Assembly: GCF_965263005.1 (NCBI RefSeq)
Contig: NZ_OZ253579.1
Coordinates: forward strand, 2,604,001 to 2,668,000
Direction: 5' to 3'
DNA from: Rariloculus sp965263005
Lineage (GTDB): Bacteria > Pseudomonadota > Gammaproteobacteria > Steroidobacterales > Rariloculaceae
DNA length: 64,000 nucleotides
Each line of letters starts with the position of its first letter. Within the stretch, counting starts at the first letter, position 1. Position numbers and translations under genes: made by a program. The notes under the pieces are model-generated. The model ran no database searches. It saw only the letters and a list, made by a program, of their open reading frames with translations, and was not told the DNA's origin. This document shows, piece after piece, positions 12,001-18,306 of the stretch.

Positions 12001-14485
12001 CCCGCACCTCCACGGTGAGATCGCCTGCTGCCTCTTTGAGATCGTCGTTCTCCAGCGTCACGCTCAGCGTCGCCGTCGCGCTGTCCACCGCGAACGTCAC
12101 CCTGCGCTCCGCCGCCGCCCCGTCCGGCAGCAGGTCGCGGTCCACCTCCTGCGTCACCTCCACCGTCACCGTCAGCGCCGCCGCCGTCGACCCGGTCCGG
12201 CTCAGCGTGAAGCCAGCGGCACCTTCATTCTCGGTGATGAGGTTCTTGTCCTTCGCGATCGTCACCACCGGCAGGTCGTTGTCGATGATCGTGCCGGTCG
12301 CCGTCGGGTCCGTCGCCAGGGTCGCGTTCGACGGGTTCGACAGCGTCACCGTGAAGGTCTCGTCGTCCTCGTCGACGGTGTCCTCCGTCGTTTGCACCGC
12401 GAACGTCGCCGTCGTGTCGCCGGGCATGAAGGTCAGCATGTCGCTCGCCGCCGTGAAGTCCGTGCCCGAGGTGGCGGTGTCGTCGGTCTCGACCGACGTC
12501 GCCCAGTCCACCGTCACCGCGTCCGTGGCCGCTTCCGACAGCGTCACCGTGAAGGTCACGTCATCGCCCTCGGTCGCCGAGGCATCCGCCACGCTCAGCG
12601 TGGGCGCGTTCTCGTTGTCGAGGATATATATCCTTGTCGACGTCGCACCCGTCATCGCCTCGAACACGCCAGCGGGCAGAGGGTACGGGTCAAGGTTCTC
12701 AAACCTCGGATTCCCTCCGTTGTACACGTCGTTGTCGATTGCCATCACCGTGAAGCTCACGCTCGTCGCGGTCGCGGCGAACGTCACGCTCGCCGGTACG
12801 GTCATGTCGGCGTCGGTCACGCCCGTAGTGTTTGCCCGAAGCAACGGAAGCGTCAGCTCCCGCCCCGGCGCCTCGCTGAGATTCATAGTCACCGTGACCG
12901 AATCGCCCTCCTCGACGTCGTACCGGTCCGCACCGAACACAAAAAATACGTCCTGCACCGCGTCGTCGTCCACGATCGTGACCGTCGCATCGCATCGGGT
13001 GTCCATCGGGCACGCCGAGCCGTCGGGCTGGCTGAGCGCCACGACCGCCTGCGTGCTCCCAAGCGGTTCCAGGGTCAAAGTCAGCGCCTCGTCCGGCTCG
13101 TTGACTTCATCGTCCACGATCGCCAGCGTCACTTCCTTGCGGGCGATGAAGTTCGTTCCATCCGCCGTGAAGTCGGATGGAACGAACCTGATAGCATCCG
13201 CGCTGAATTCGAAGTCGCCCTTGTCCGACGCCCCTCCGGTGATGAGCTCGTAGTTGATGTAGAAAAAGATGTCAGCATGCGGTATTGGCACGCCGGTCGC
13301 GGTGCGCAGGATGACGGCGACGGTGGCGTCGCCGACGGCCTCGTCGAAGGTGTAGGCGGCCTGCTCGAACGACGCCGTGACGGCTGGGTCGGCCACCCTG
13401 ATCCGGGTGCTTGCCGAAGCCGGGTCACCCACCGTGTAGCCCGACCCGTCCTGCACCGTGGCCGTCAGGGCGGTCTCCCCGGTCACCGTGTTGCCCGCGA
13501 AAAAAAAGGCGGGGATGTTCAGCGTCGCGGTGGCTTCGCCCGCCCTGAACGTCACGGTCTGGGCGAGATGATCGCTCCCGATCAGGTCCTTGTCCTGCGT
13601 CAGCGCGACCGAGACGTCCAGCGCCTCGGCGGTATCCTCCGTGCGGGTCAGCGTGAAGGTCACCTGGTCTAGCACCGCGGTGAACGACGCGTGGTCCGCG
13701 GCGATGGTGACGGTCGGCAGCGGGATCGCCACCGTGCCGCGGACCTCCATTCTGACGGCGTAGTCGGGATCCTCATCCCAACTACCGGGTGTCCCTTTGT
13801 GATTCGTATCCCGGATGCTGAATCCTTGTGTAGTTGTCTGTTCGTTGGATTGAGTCCGAGAAACATTAAAGGCGGAACTGGTCGTCGCAGTGTTCGAGAT
13901 CACGACCCAATATGGACTACCGGCAACGAGTGAGAGCGGGCTCGGAGCCGAAAACGTCACGGAGAGTCCGAAAGGGTCGGCGGGATTGTCCAGCACGGCC
14001 AGCTGGGCGCCGGGATTGCCGAAACTGTTGTTCTCGTGGATCGCTACCTGCACTCTCGCGTTGCTACCCCCGCCCGACAGGTGCAGCGCGACGCTCTGGA
14101 GCACGTACCCCGCCGTATTCGGTCCGGCCGTGAACCGCTGGGCTTCTTGTCGCTCGCCGATGTCAACTGTCCCTATTGAAAATGTTGGGGATGATATGGA
14201 GAGCGTATTGTTACTACTCTCAGCGATATTCGAGACCAGCACGATCTCCTGCGCCTGGGCCGTGGCGGGGAGGGCGAGCGCGCCGACGAGCGCGAGCAGC
14301 GCCGCGGCGGCGAGCGGGCGGGCGGAGTGGACGAGGCCGCGCCGCGCCAGAGGCAGGCGCACGAACCCCACCGGCAGGTCGGCGGCGGATGCGGTCGATG
14401 GAGAAGGATGGCCGCCCCGAGGGGACGGCAACCGGTCAGGCGGCGATGGCGGGCGGTGGTGCTCCGGCGCCCGAGGCGCAGTCAT
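1..14485 (-). CDS. Giant exported multidomain surface protein (Calx-beta/FN3/cadherin-like/LRR), C-terminus beyond the window
   Basis: One uninterrupted minus-strand frame runs from ATG at 14485 to the left edge, at least 4,828 codons. Residues ~45-78 form a Sec signal (basic RR, then an Ala/Leu core, cleavage after AQA) behind an unusually long Pro-rich N-region. Rough module order: choice-of-anchor R domains at 80-240, 1303-1475, 1852-2020 and 2929-3095; many Calx-beta-like units ending in DDETFTVTLS-type strands; cadherin-like beta-sandwich units at 1478-1590 and 2026-2134; FN3 units at 852-945, 2416-2506 and four more near the left edge; six or so leucine-rich repeats at 2530-2705; cadherin repeats near 4490-4590 and 4695-4800. 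Two Cys-containing modules (TCTLxTGDxWCGVVTV) recur at ~1596 and ~3353. Such proteins are usually adhesins or matrix proteins; the ligand is unknown, and the secretion or anchoring signal would lie in the missing C-terminus. Confidence 0.9.
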   Translation of the reverse strand, partial: MTAPRAPEHHRPPSPPDRLPSPRGGHPSPSTASAADLPVGFVRLPLARRGLVHSARPLAAAALLALVGALALPATAQAQEIVLVSNIAESSNNTLSISSPTFSIGTVDIGERQEAQRFTAGPNTAGYVLQSVALHLSGGGSNARVQVAIHENNSFGNPGAQLAVLDNPADPFGLSVTFSAPSPLSLVAGSPYWVVISNTATTSSAFNVSRTQSNEQTTTQGFSIRDTNHKGTPGSWDEDPDYAVRMEVRGTVAIPLPTVTIAADHASFTAVLDQVTFTLTRTEDTAEALDVSVALTQDKDLIGSDHLAQTVTFRAGEATATLNIPAFFFAGNTVTGETALTATVQDGSGYTVGDPASASTRIRVADPAVTASFEQAAYTFDEAVGDATVAVILRTATGVPIPHADIFFYINYELITGGASDKGDFEFSADAIRFVPSDFTADGTNFIARKEVTLAIVDDEVNEPDEALTLTLEPLGSTQAVVALSQPDGSACPMDTRCDATVTIVDDDAVQDVFFVFGADRYDVEEGDSVTVTMNLSEAPGRELTLPLLRANTTGVTDADMTVPASVTFAATATSVSFTVMAIDNDVYNGGNPRFENLDPYPLPAGVFEAMTGATSTRIYILDNENAPTLSVADASATEGDDVTFTVTLSEAATDAVTVDWATSVETDDTATSGTDFTAASDMLTFMPGDTTATFAVQTTEDTVDEDDETFTVTLSNPSNATLATDPTATGTIIDNDLPVVTIAKDKNLITENEGAAGFTLSRTGSTAAALTVTVEVTQEVDRDLLPDGAAAERRVTFAVDSATATLSVTLENDDLKEAAGDLTVEVRAGSGYTVGNPASATVTVSDTDSGRPTPANLRASVGAGVGEVVLSWDAHAPYLGFARHQYRYKTDGDYPAEWTDIPNSGLNHALGGDGSNLTGYTVTGLVGGQLHTFQVRTYGSSSSASDPSDEATVTPRSAAVSFGAESYSVDEGGTVEVTVQLDAAPGREVVVPVSAAGAGGATPPGETGADWSGVPESVTFGATDTEQTFTLAATDDTDVETDESVALTFGTLPAGVTAGTQASATVTIVDRGVLPTLSVANAVASEGSPVAFTVTSSSAVAAGNVVRVNWATSVETGDTATAGRDFTAASGALLFEGGATTDTFSVQTTEDTAEEDDETFTVTLSGVSANAQLASDPTAKGTITDLPTLSVADVLVSEASGIAEFVVTLSRASEETVTVDYSASAESGDTAAEGTDFTAGSQKLTIAPGVVSVNATVTTVNDSIDEPDETFTVTLTNATNATISDATAKGIIINDDAAPIDVTLGADTLVSNAKQSQSTSVPGGSVGVWRGLAQEFRTGSNADGYTLTGVDVVSASSTSFRAKVCRTNAGGLPTSTCTDLTPPGSFAVGLMSFTVPADTTATLTKERTYAVVVEAAQLFASRFVQGWSITDSTGEDPESAAGWTVTNGYRWDTTPGLPNWSGTNSDQTLRMVIRGAAVAASTDATLSDLVVNDGTSDLTLTPDFVPDKYDYAASVLTTVDEVTVTATATANDSGASIEYLDEDDMTLADADTSVDGHQVAVAGGDTVIKMKVTAQDITVTQTYTVTVNRAAPTCTLETGDIWCGVVTVATIHDVLAGTEDGHGFEDAGTVKGDLSDKEFPGESDNYTIDAAFVETGTDAGRLNFSLTNALAAADRAKLVLRVDGSSAEFAFADAPDTTVSQTYQWPNSGLDWSSEAFVTLRLIEVLPELSVGDAEGNEGDGVTFTVTLSKAAGAEVTATWTASIETGDTAVAADLGSTTSGPLTIAVDDTMTTFAVPTADDSTDEENETFTVTLSRVSASAQLASDPTATGMIIDDDGPPAIVVTPSADALVSNVGQDQSTTLPGGSVAHERQVAQAFMTGTNEDGYTFAGVDIVSASSTGFTAQLCATDASGYPTSSSTSSCRSLDPGSFGIGKVSFTPQTDSTLTKGTTYAVVLTTDSTNSAGFYTTGWSATDSTDEDTVSAAGWSIADGHLLRPTKNNLTGNWDARDGGVPLRIAIRGAAVDTSMDATLKALVVNDGNTDLTLTPTFAPGATTYTASVANDVDEVTVTATKNRTGASIEYLDASDMMLDDADTSVDGHQVPVAVGDTVIQVKVTAEDGDTTQTYAVTVKRAAVAPTINDVTVTSTPKLTSSGGGSTPDTYGAGETIEVTVTFDEPVTATAGTDFVLSVGGDKRAPLLRGSGTATLVFGYTVQAADTDDDGIWIANQDRTLVGDRNANPQTGTIASVATDEAANLTHAPLGVRSGHKVDGSRSIVGMAVTSTPLLTSDTYGAGETIRFTVTFNAAVDVTGDPVFTFSLGNSGAAREVDAAYESGSGTAALVFGYTVVSTDVDGNGIFLMGGGNLGSRDSPLELDSDDSIVFTGTSTDVPLAWPTGSGTQSGHKVDGSRSASTPDPPTGFVAGVGDMQVTLAWVAPGMDSGVMRHEFQYKTDGDYLDVWTAIANSVPGEANENAFTVTGLTNEVPHTFELRAVNSLGEGAAAEALPVTPTPGICDRTQEVHEAIVGALSEVDDCAAVTVADLAGLGSLEMSGGSIASLKSGDFAGLTGLTFLTLGRNSLITLPEDVFSGLTALRTLDLGFNDLSSLDAGVFSDLEALVILELSENELSLLPETVFSGLTELRTLNLEANILSSLDAGLFSNLTALVNLNLANNKLASLPDELFLDLTSLGTLSLGGNTTNPMQLTVTVEKVETDQVRARVLAGAPFAVDIPVTVVDGTLAGGATTLSVALGSLYSEAVDVTRTAGTTAAVTVDVDLTTPPTLPGDHSGYEFVKATTDLPATILPAASSVPTLSVADAEGNEGDGVTFTVTLSPAATAEVTATLTASIETGDTATEGTDFTAASGTLTFMPGDTTATFAVQTTDDTVDEENETFTVTLSGVSASAQLATDPTATGTIVDDDAVPIVVTPSADALVSNVGQSQSPDLPGGSVAHERQVAQVFMTGMNEDGYTLTGVDIVSASSTGFTAQLCATDGSGHPTSSCRSLNPGSFTIGTVSFTPPANDTLTKGTTYAVVLTTPEHDTPGHGTYYSQGWSATDSTGEDTVSAAGWSIADGHLLRPSRGALSGLWGTRAGGVPLRIAIRGTAVAGTPSTPTLSVDDEMGSEDDEVVNFWAQLKDADGEVVEADADVTVTWTASFESGDTAVAADLGTTTTGTVTIEGGTGATSTMFSVMLEDDSLDEDDETFTVTLSGVSANVELVSDPTAKGTIVDNDDPPTVSVGDATATEGDPAEFTVTLSAVSGRDVTVDWATSVETGDSATSDTDFTAASDTLTIPAGNEMGTVMVATVEDTTVEDDETFTVTLSSATNAAISDATATGTITNDDAADTTCTLDTGDLWCGVVTVGTSSDGVGFVAAETETDTDVGALTDNDGDQTITIGSDGYTISSLLVRNSPMGALSIDLDESFPTDDVATLEFYIGTSAKTFKVSEATAYAIDEGYYWTESGLTWTDGAEVTLRLRRAALPMVTIAADSGTVVEESGAAGFTLSRTGSTAAELPVPVAVTQQVDRDFLPDGAEAERTVTFAVDSATAALSVALENDDLDEASGDLTVEVQAGSGYTVGDPGSATVNVIDTDTGRPQPANLTASAGAGVGEVELSWDAHAPELVFDRHQYQYKTDGGYAAWTDIPNSGQHIDDAGDGSNLTGYTVTGLVGGQLHTFQVRTYNSSSSVSDSSNEATATPRSAVVSFGAGSYSVDEGGTVEVTVQLDAAPGREVTVPVSAAGAGGATGADWSGVPESVTFGATDTEQTFTLAATDDTDADPGESVALTFGTLPAGVTAGTPSEATVTIVDAGVPVVTIAADKTFVWDFEGTAGFTLSRTGSTAAVLTVTVEVTQEVDRDLLPDGAEAERPVTFAVNSATTALSVALENDDLAELQGELTVEVQAGSGYTVGDPGSATVEVRDADEGQPTPANLMAEAGAGAGEVALSWDAYAPHLKFFGHQYRYKTDGNYAAWTDIPNSGQHETGAGDGSNLTGYTVTGLVGGQSHTFQVRTHYLKPDGITLVVSDSSNEATATPRSAAVSFGAESYSVDEGGTVDVTVQLDAAPGREVTVPVSAAGAGGATPPGETGPDWSGVPENVTFGATDTEQTFTLAATDDTDVDAGESVALSFGTLPAGVTSGTPSEATVTIVDNDVLQTLSVADAEAAEGSPVTFTVTLSAAATGDVTVNWTASIESGDTAVAADLGSTTTGTATVTASETTAEIMVSTTPDTTDEDNETFTVTLSSPSSNAQLAAASTATGTITDDDDPPSVSVADASATEGSPATFTLTLSPASGRTVTVNWATSAETGDTAVSGTDFTAANDTLTFMPGDTMATFTVATEQDTLDEPDETFTVTLSSPSNATLATDPTAAGTITDDDDPPSVSVADASATEGSAVTFTVTLSPASGREATVDWATSAETGDSATSGTDFTAASDTLTFMPGATMATFTVATAEDTTDEPDETFTVTLSSPSNATLATDPTAAGTIEDNDAANNAPSFTSSTTFNPAENQTAVGTVAASDSDTGDNITGYEITGGTDQSFFSIGSDSGVLTFNDAPNFEAPSDADSNGNYVVTVQATSGTADRELTRTQTITVTVRDADEQPDKPAKPTLAAVSGSTTRLVASWTEPGLNGGPEITSYSVEYREGTTGTWIFGSLTAVVTLTITGLTEDTEYQVRVRALNGETPSAFSDASDAVRTNSAANAPVFSETDLTREVPENSAAGTNVGDRVTADAADPGDTLTYTLEGTDASLFDIVSTSGQIQTKSGVTYDYEATINSYSVTVTASTVTASDATASATVNVTINVTDADEQPDKPAKPTLSAVPGSHTSLV

Positions 14486-14489
14486 GGCC

Positions 14490-14517
14490 TCGGCGCTCGG
14501 CGCTCGGCGCTCGGCGC
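14490..14517. repeat. Four tandem copies of a 7-bp unit (tcggcgc) before the giant gene's start codon
   Basis: Four perfect copies sit 5 to 32 bases upstream of the ATG at 14485, between a predicted extended -10 box (14521-14529) and the start codon. The unit length is not a multiple of three, but the repeat lies outside the chosen reading frame, so copy-number change would alter leader length and structure rather than the frame. Confidence 0.9.
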
Positions 14518-14520
14518 TAA

Positions 14521-14529
14521 AGTATAACA
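14521..14529 (-). promoter_or_regulatory. Predicted proximal promoter (extended -10) of the giant surface-protein gene
   Basis: On the minus strand TGTTATACT matches an extended -10 (TGnTATAAT, 5 of 6 in the hexamer). No good -35 lies at 17 bases. Transcription would start near 14514, inside the 7-bp repeat tract. Confidence 0.4.
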
Positions 14530-14579
14530 TTTGCCGTCCCTGCTCCATACGTCAAGTCCATCGCCGCCCCCAGACCGAG

Positions 14580-14614
14580 AAAACCGGCGCGCGCAGGGAG
14601 CCATTGCCGGTTTT
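14580..14614. promoter_or_regulatory. Hairpin with A/T flanks in the leader of the giant gene
   Basis: A 9-bp inverted repeat, AAAACCGGC (14580-14588) against GCCGGTTTT (14606-14614), with a 17-base GC-rich loop. Read on the minus strand it ends in a short T-run directly downstream of the distal promoter, so it could act as an attenuator; on the plus strand no gene needs terminating here. Confidence 0.45.
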
Positions 14615-14619
14615 TATCC

Positions 14620-14648
14620 ATTATATTTCAATCTCAACATCCAGTAAA
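14620..14648 (-). promoter_or_regulatory. Predicted distal sigma-70-type promoter of the giant surface-protein gene
   Basis: Minus strand: -35 TTTACT (14643-14648), 17-base spacer, perfect -10 TATAAT (14620-14625). The predicted start is near 14612, leaving a leader of about 125 bases that contains the hairpin, the second promoter and the 7-bp repeats. Confidence 0.55.
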
Positions 14649-14665
14649 CGAATGATTATTATGGC

Positions 14666-14682
14666 AATACAATAATTGTATT
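14666..14682. promoter_or_regulatory. 17-bp palindrome, possible operator
   Basis: AATACAAT-a-ATTGTATT is a perfect palindrome around a single central base. It lies about 18 bases upstream of the -35 box of the distal promoter for the giant gene and about 30 bases upstream of the glycosyltransferase promoter, a suitable place for a regulator of either. Confidence 0.45.
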
Positions 14683-14712
14683 ATTTCAGTGAAACCGGCC
14701 CGACCCGCCGCG

Positions 14713-14742
14713 TTGACTCCCCGCAACCGTTGGCCGTAGAGT
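14713..14742 (+). promoter_or_regulatory. Predicted promoter of the glycosyltransferase operon
   Basis: TTGACT (14713-14718), 18-base spacer, TAGAGT (14737-14742; 4 of 6 matches). It lies 32 bases before the small ORF that starts the operon. Confidence 0.45.
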
Positions 14743-14774
14743 AGCCCGCCAATGCATTCAGACAGGTTCCGGCG

Positions 14775-14921
14775 ATGACCCGTCGCGAGCGCTACAAGCG
14801 TCCCTTCGACCTGACCGAGGTGGCGCTGGCCTTCGTGCCGCTGTGTCCGCTGTGGCTCGTGCTCGGAGGGACGATCGCGCTGGCGATCCGGCTCGAGGAC
14901 GGCGGCGGGGCGCTGCCGTGA
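14775..14921 (+). CDS. 48-residue membrane peptide resembling the truncated N-terminus of a bacterial sugar transferase
   Basis: The peptide begins MTRRERYKRPFDL, continues with one hydrophobic segment (residues ~14-38) and ends IRLEDGGGALP. The KRPFDL motif, the Leu/Pro-rich membrane helix and the IRLEDGG segment are the N-terminal signature of the bacterial sugar transferase family (PF02397, undecaprenyl-phosphate sugar transferases), which normally continues into a ~180-residue catalytic domain. Here it stops before the usual FFRQ segment. Its TGA overlaps the GTG start of the downstream glycosyltransferase (GTGA), so the two are probably translationally coupled. It could be a relic of a longer gene, or a retained membrane peptide that serves its partner. 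Confidence 0.6.
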   Translation: MTRRERYKRPFDLTEVALAFVPLCPLWLVLGGTIALAIRLEDGGGALP

Positions 14922-17900
14922 GCCGGCGGCGACGGCCTCGGGCGCGCGAGACGGCGAACCCGGCGCCGCGCCCAGCCGCGGTCCGCTACAACGACTGGCG
15001 CGACGTGTCGCTGCTCGACACCGCGGCGTTCACGCCCGCGCGGCCCGTCAGCGCGATCGTGCCCTGCCACGAGGCGCCCGAAGCGCTCGCGCTCACGCTC
15101 GCGGGGCTCGAGCGGCAGGCCTGGCCGCGCGAGCTGCTGGAGGTGGTGGTCGTCGACGACGGCTCGGACCCGCCGCTCGAGCGGCCGGCTTGCACGTCAC
15201 TCGATCTCCGCGTGGTGCGCCAGGATCGGCGCGGGTTCGGGCTCGCGCGGGCGAGAAACACGGGGGTGCGCGCGGCGGCGCACGACATTCTCGTCTTCCT
15301 CGACGGCGACGCGATCGCCGAAGCCGGGCTCATCGCGGCGCACGCCCGCTGGCACCATGCGGTCGCCGATGCGGTGACACTCGGGTTCTGCAACTACGTA
15401 TCGGTGGCCGGCATCGGAGTCGAGGCGGTCCGCGCCCGCCCGGGCTCGCTGGCGGAGCTGTTCGCCGGGCGGCCCTTCGATGCGCCCTGGCTCGAGCGCC
15501 ACATGGCGCGGACCGGGGATCTCACCTCCCGGCACGACGACCTGTTCCGGGCGGTGACCGGCCACAATTTCGCGATCTCCAGGGCGTTCTTCGAGGAGGC
15601 GGGCGGCTTCGACGAGTCCTTCACCCGCTACGGCGGGGAAGACACCGAGTTCGCCTACCGGGCACAGGTGCGCGGCGGGCTGCTGGTGCCGGTGCGCGAA
15701 GCCGCTGCCTGGCATCAGGGACGCTGGGCGGACGGGCGGCGGGAAAAGGAACGCGACCTGGACCGGCAGGCCGCGAAGCTCGCGGATCTCATCGCCGACC
15801 CGGGCTTCCGCCCGGCCTCGGCCGGGCGCCGCTACACGGTACCGCGCCACGTCGTCACGATCGACGCCGGGCACGAACCCGCCGACCGGGTGGTGCAGGC
15901 CGCCGACGCCCTGCTGGCCGACCCGGCGGCCGATCTCGCGCTGTGCATCGAAGTGCCGGTGGCACGGTGCGCCGACAGGGACGGGATCGAGCGGCGGTTC
16001 GGGCACGACCCCAGGGTCCGGGTGGCGCCCGGCGCGGAGGTGTCGGGCGAGGCGGCGCCGGCCGCGGCGGCGCTCGACGCGTTTCCGGCATCGCCGGTCC
16101 ACATCGCCCTTCCGGCCGGCGCCGTGGCAGGCCCCGCTCCGGCCATCGGCCCCGGCGCGATCGCGCGCCTCGCCGCGGCGCTCGGCGAGGCCGCGGCGGC
16201 AAGCGCGGTGCTCGATGACGGCACCCGAGTGTCGGTCGCGCGCGCCTGGGCGCTGAATCGGGCGCGCCGGGCGGGCGGTCGCGCGGCGGACTACGGGGAT
16301 TCGCGCCGCCTCCCAGCCCGGGTGCTTCGCGGGCGCCTCGGCTTTTCCGGCGGCCACGCACCGGGCCCGGCCCGGGCCGCGGGCGGGCGCACCGGGGCCG
16401 CGCCCCGGAGCCGCCGGTCCCAGCGGGCCGGGATGCCGCCGCGCCGCCGCGGGGCGCTCGCGGTCCTCGCCCGGGTCTGGGCCGAAGCGCGCCACGTGCG
16501 GGGGCTGCGCACGTTGTGGCGGTTCCTGCGCTGGCTGGCCTCGGCGGTGCGCTGGCGGCTGCGCCAGGGCCGGGGCTGGGCGGCAACGGCCTTGCCGGCG
16601 GCAACCCCTTTGCCGGCGGCGGGCGCCGCGCGCCCCGAGCCACCGCTCGGCGCCCGCATCGCCGTCCTCGGGCCCCGCGCGCGGGCGGTATTCGCCGCTT
16701 CGTCGCGCGTCATGCACGAGCCCGGCGCACGGCCCGCGGACGTGACAGTGGCCGATTCGGCGGCCGAGGCGCACGGCGTGCGCTCACCCCTCGTGCTGTT
16801 GAGAGATGCGCCGTCGCTCTCCGTCCCCGCCTTGAACCCCGCCGTCGACAACCCGATCGGCTGGGTGCGCGACGTCGAGCCCCGCGCGGCGGCGCTCGGG
16901 CCTGCCCGCCGGCTGCCGCCCGGGGTCACGGCGCGCCGCACCGTAGCGCGCGGCAACCGCGCCGCGCTGCGGCACTGCCACCACCTCGAGGACGTGGCCG
17001 CCTTCCATTCCGACGCGGTGCAGCGCGCGGGCACGCTGGCGCGCATCGCCGCCTGGGGCGTGCCGGTCCGGCTCGCCGATGGCGATGCGGCCCTGGCGGA
17101 CCTCCTCGGCGCCGAGCTGCACGCGCTGATGAGCGCCGATGTCCGTCACGCCGACGGCGCCGCTCGCGAGGCGTTCAGTATCGCCACGCGCCGCGCGGCG
17201 CTTCGCAGCCACTCGCTGTGCGCCCGGGCCCGCCAGGTCTGCGAGGCCGCGGGGATCGATCCGCCCGCCCCGCCGCGAATCTCGGTCCTGCTGGCCACGT
17301 GCCGGCCGGGGTTTCTGACCGGCGCCGTCGCGAACGTTGCCCGCCAGACCTACCCCCGTATCGAGCTCGTGCTGGCGCTGCACGGGCCGGGCTTCGAGCC
17401 GGGCGCCGTGGACGCCGCGCTGGCCCGGTTCACGCATCCCGTGAACGTTCTTCGCCTGCCACGGGACCAACCGCTCGGCGCCGTGCTCAACGCCGCCTCA
17501 GCCGCGGCCGTCGGGCCGCTGCTCGCCAAGATGGACGACGACGATGTCTACGGCCGCGAGCACCTGTGGGACCTCGCACTCGCGCACGAGTACTCGGGGG
17601 CGGCGCTGGTGGGCAAGTTTCCGGCGACCGTCTATCTCGCCGGGGCGCAGCGCACCGTGCGCTGCCGCGCGGTGGCGAGCGAGACCTGGTCGTGCTCCAT
17701 CACCGGCGGCACGATGCTGCTCGCGCGCGCGGACCTGGAGCGCGCCGGCGGCTGGCGTGCGGTGCGCCGCCACGTCGATGAGGCCCTGATCGAGGACATC
17801 GTTCGCATCGGCGGGGGCGTCTACCGCACCCATGACGCAGGCTACGTCCTGGTACGTCACGGCGACCGCCACACCTGGCGCCGCGACGACGCCGACTTCC

Positions 17901-17992
17901 TCGCCACGGCCGAGGCCGTGCATGCGGGCTGGCAGCCCGCGCTTGCAGGCATCGAGGCGGCGCCGCCGCCTCGACCGACGACCGGCACATAA
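14918..17992 (+). CDS. Two-domain glycosyltransferase (GT2 at both ends)
   Basis: 1,024 residues from the GTG that overlaps the upstream stop. The first domain (residues ~45-280) is a GT-A family 2 fold: VSAIVPCHEAPEAL, VVVVDDGSDPP, the D-x-D-like FLDGDAI, and a galactosyltransferase C-terminal-type segment FDESFTRYGGEDTEFAYR. A middle region (~480-790) is Arg/Ala-rich and contains an SLCARARQVCEAAGI stretch seen in spore-maturation-like glycosyltransferases. A second GT2 domain (~792-1010) has ISVLLATCRPGF, KMDDDDVYGREHLWDLAL and an ITGGTMLLAR acceptor region. The substrate cannot be read; extracellular polysaccharide or protein glycosylation are both possible, and the divergent giant surface protein is a conceivable target, by proximity only. 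A longer in-frame start at 14843 is disfavoured because it lies inside the upstream ORF. Confidence 0.8.
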   Translation: MSRRRRPRARETANPAPRPAAVRYNDWRDVSLLDTAAFTPARPVSAIVPCHEAPEALALTLAGLERQAWPRELLEVVVVDDGSDPPLERPACTSLDLRVVRQDRRGFGLARARNTGVRAAAHDILVFLDGDAIAEAGLIAAHARWHHAVADAVTLGFCNYVSVAGIGVEAVRARPGSLAELFAGRPFDAPWLERHMARTGDLTSRHDDLFRAVTGHNFAISRAFFEEAGGFDESFTRYGGEDTEFAYRAQVRGGLLVPVREAAAWHQGRWADGRREKERDLDRQAAKLADLIADPGFRPASAGRRYTVPRHVVTIDAGHEPADRVVQAADALLADPAADLALCIEVPVARCADRDGIERRFGHDPRVRVAPGAEVSGEAAPAAAALDAFPASPVHIALPAGAVAGPAPAIGPGAIARLAAALGEAAAASAVLDDGTRVSVARAWALNRARRAGGRAADYGDSRRLPARVLRGRLGFSGGHAPGPARAAGGRTGAAPRSRRSQRAGMPPRRRGALAVLARVWAEARHVRGLRTLWRFLRWLASAVRWRLRQGRGWAATALPAATPLPAAGAARPEPPLGARIAVLGPRARAVFAASSRVMHEPGARPADVTVADSAAEAHGVRSPLVLLRDAPSLSVPALNPAVDNPIGWVRDVEPRAAALGPARRLPPGVTARRTVARGNRAALRHCHHLEDVAAFHSDAVQRAGTLARIAAWGVPVRLADGDAALADLLGAELHALMSADVRHADGAAREAFSIATRRAALRSHSLCARARQVCEAAGIDPPAPPRISVLLATCRPGFLTGAVANVARQTYPRIELVLALHGPGFEPGAVDAALARFTHPVNVLRLPRDQPLGAVLNAASAAAVGPLLAKMDDDDVYGREHLWDLALAHEYSGAALVGKFPATVYLAGAQRTVRCRAVASETWSCSITGGTMLLARADLERAGGWRAVRRHVDEALIEDIVRIGGGVYRTHDAGYVLVRHGDRHTWRRDDADFLATAEAVHAGWQPALAGIEAAPPPRPTTGT

Positions 17993-18306
17993 GTCGCACG
18001 CCCGCGCCCGAGGCGCGGTCGCGGGCTCGTCGCTCCGCGCATGATTACGATTCAAGACGCTGCCGCGCATCTCAAGTCCATCGACGCATCGATCCCGGTC
18101 GCGTGTCACGTTCGTGCAGCGGCGTGAACCTCCACCCCGACGACCGCCACGCATGCAAGTCAGATTGTAACCACTTATGTATATAAATAGTTTTGGTGAT
18201 TTGAATACTAAGTTTTTGTCTTGAGGCGGAACCCCGGGCTCTCCCGAACCCCTATGTAACCGCCCGATGCCCGTCGTGCGGTCGCCGCGGCGGCGCTTTT
18301 GAAAAG
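17993..18306. other. Intergenic stretch, no gene seen
   Basis: It contains an AT-rich patch (18173-18210) in an otherwise GC-rich background, which could hold the promoter of the LysR genes, but I see no convincing -35/-10 pair and no coding frame. Confidence 0.6.

Noticed and set aside
15197..16774. Minus-strand frame of 525 codons opposite the glycosyltransferase
   Set aside because: Antisense image of a GC-rich gene; no domain, whereas the plus frame has GT2 motifs.
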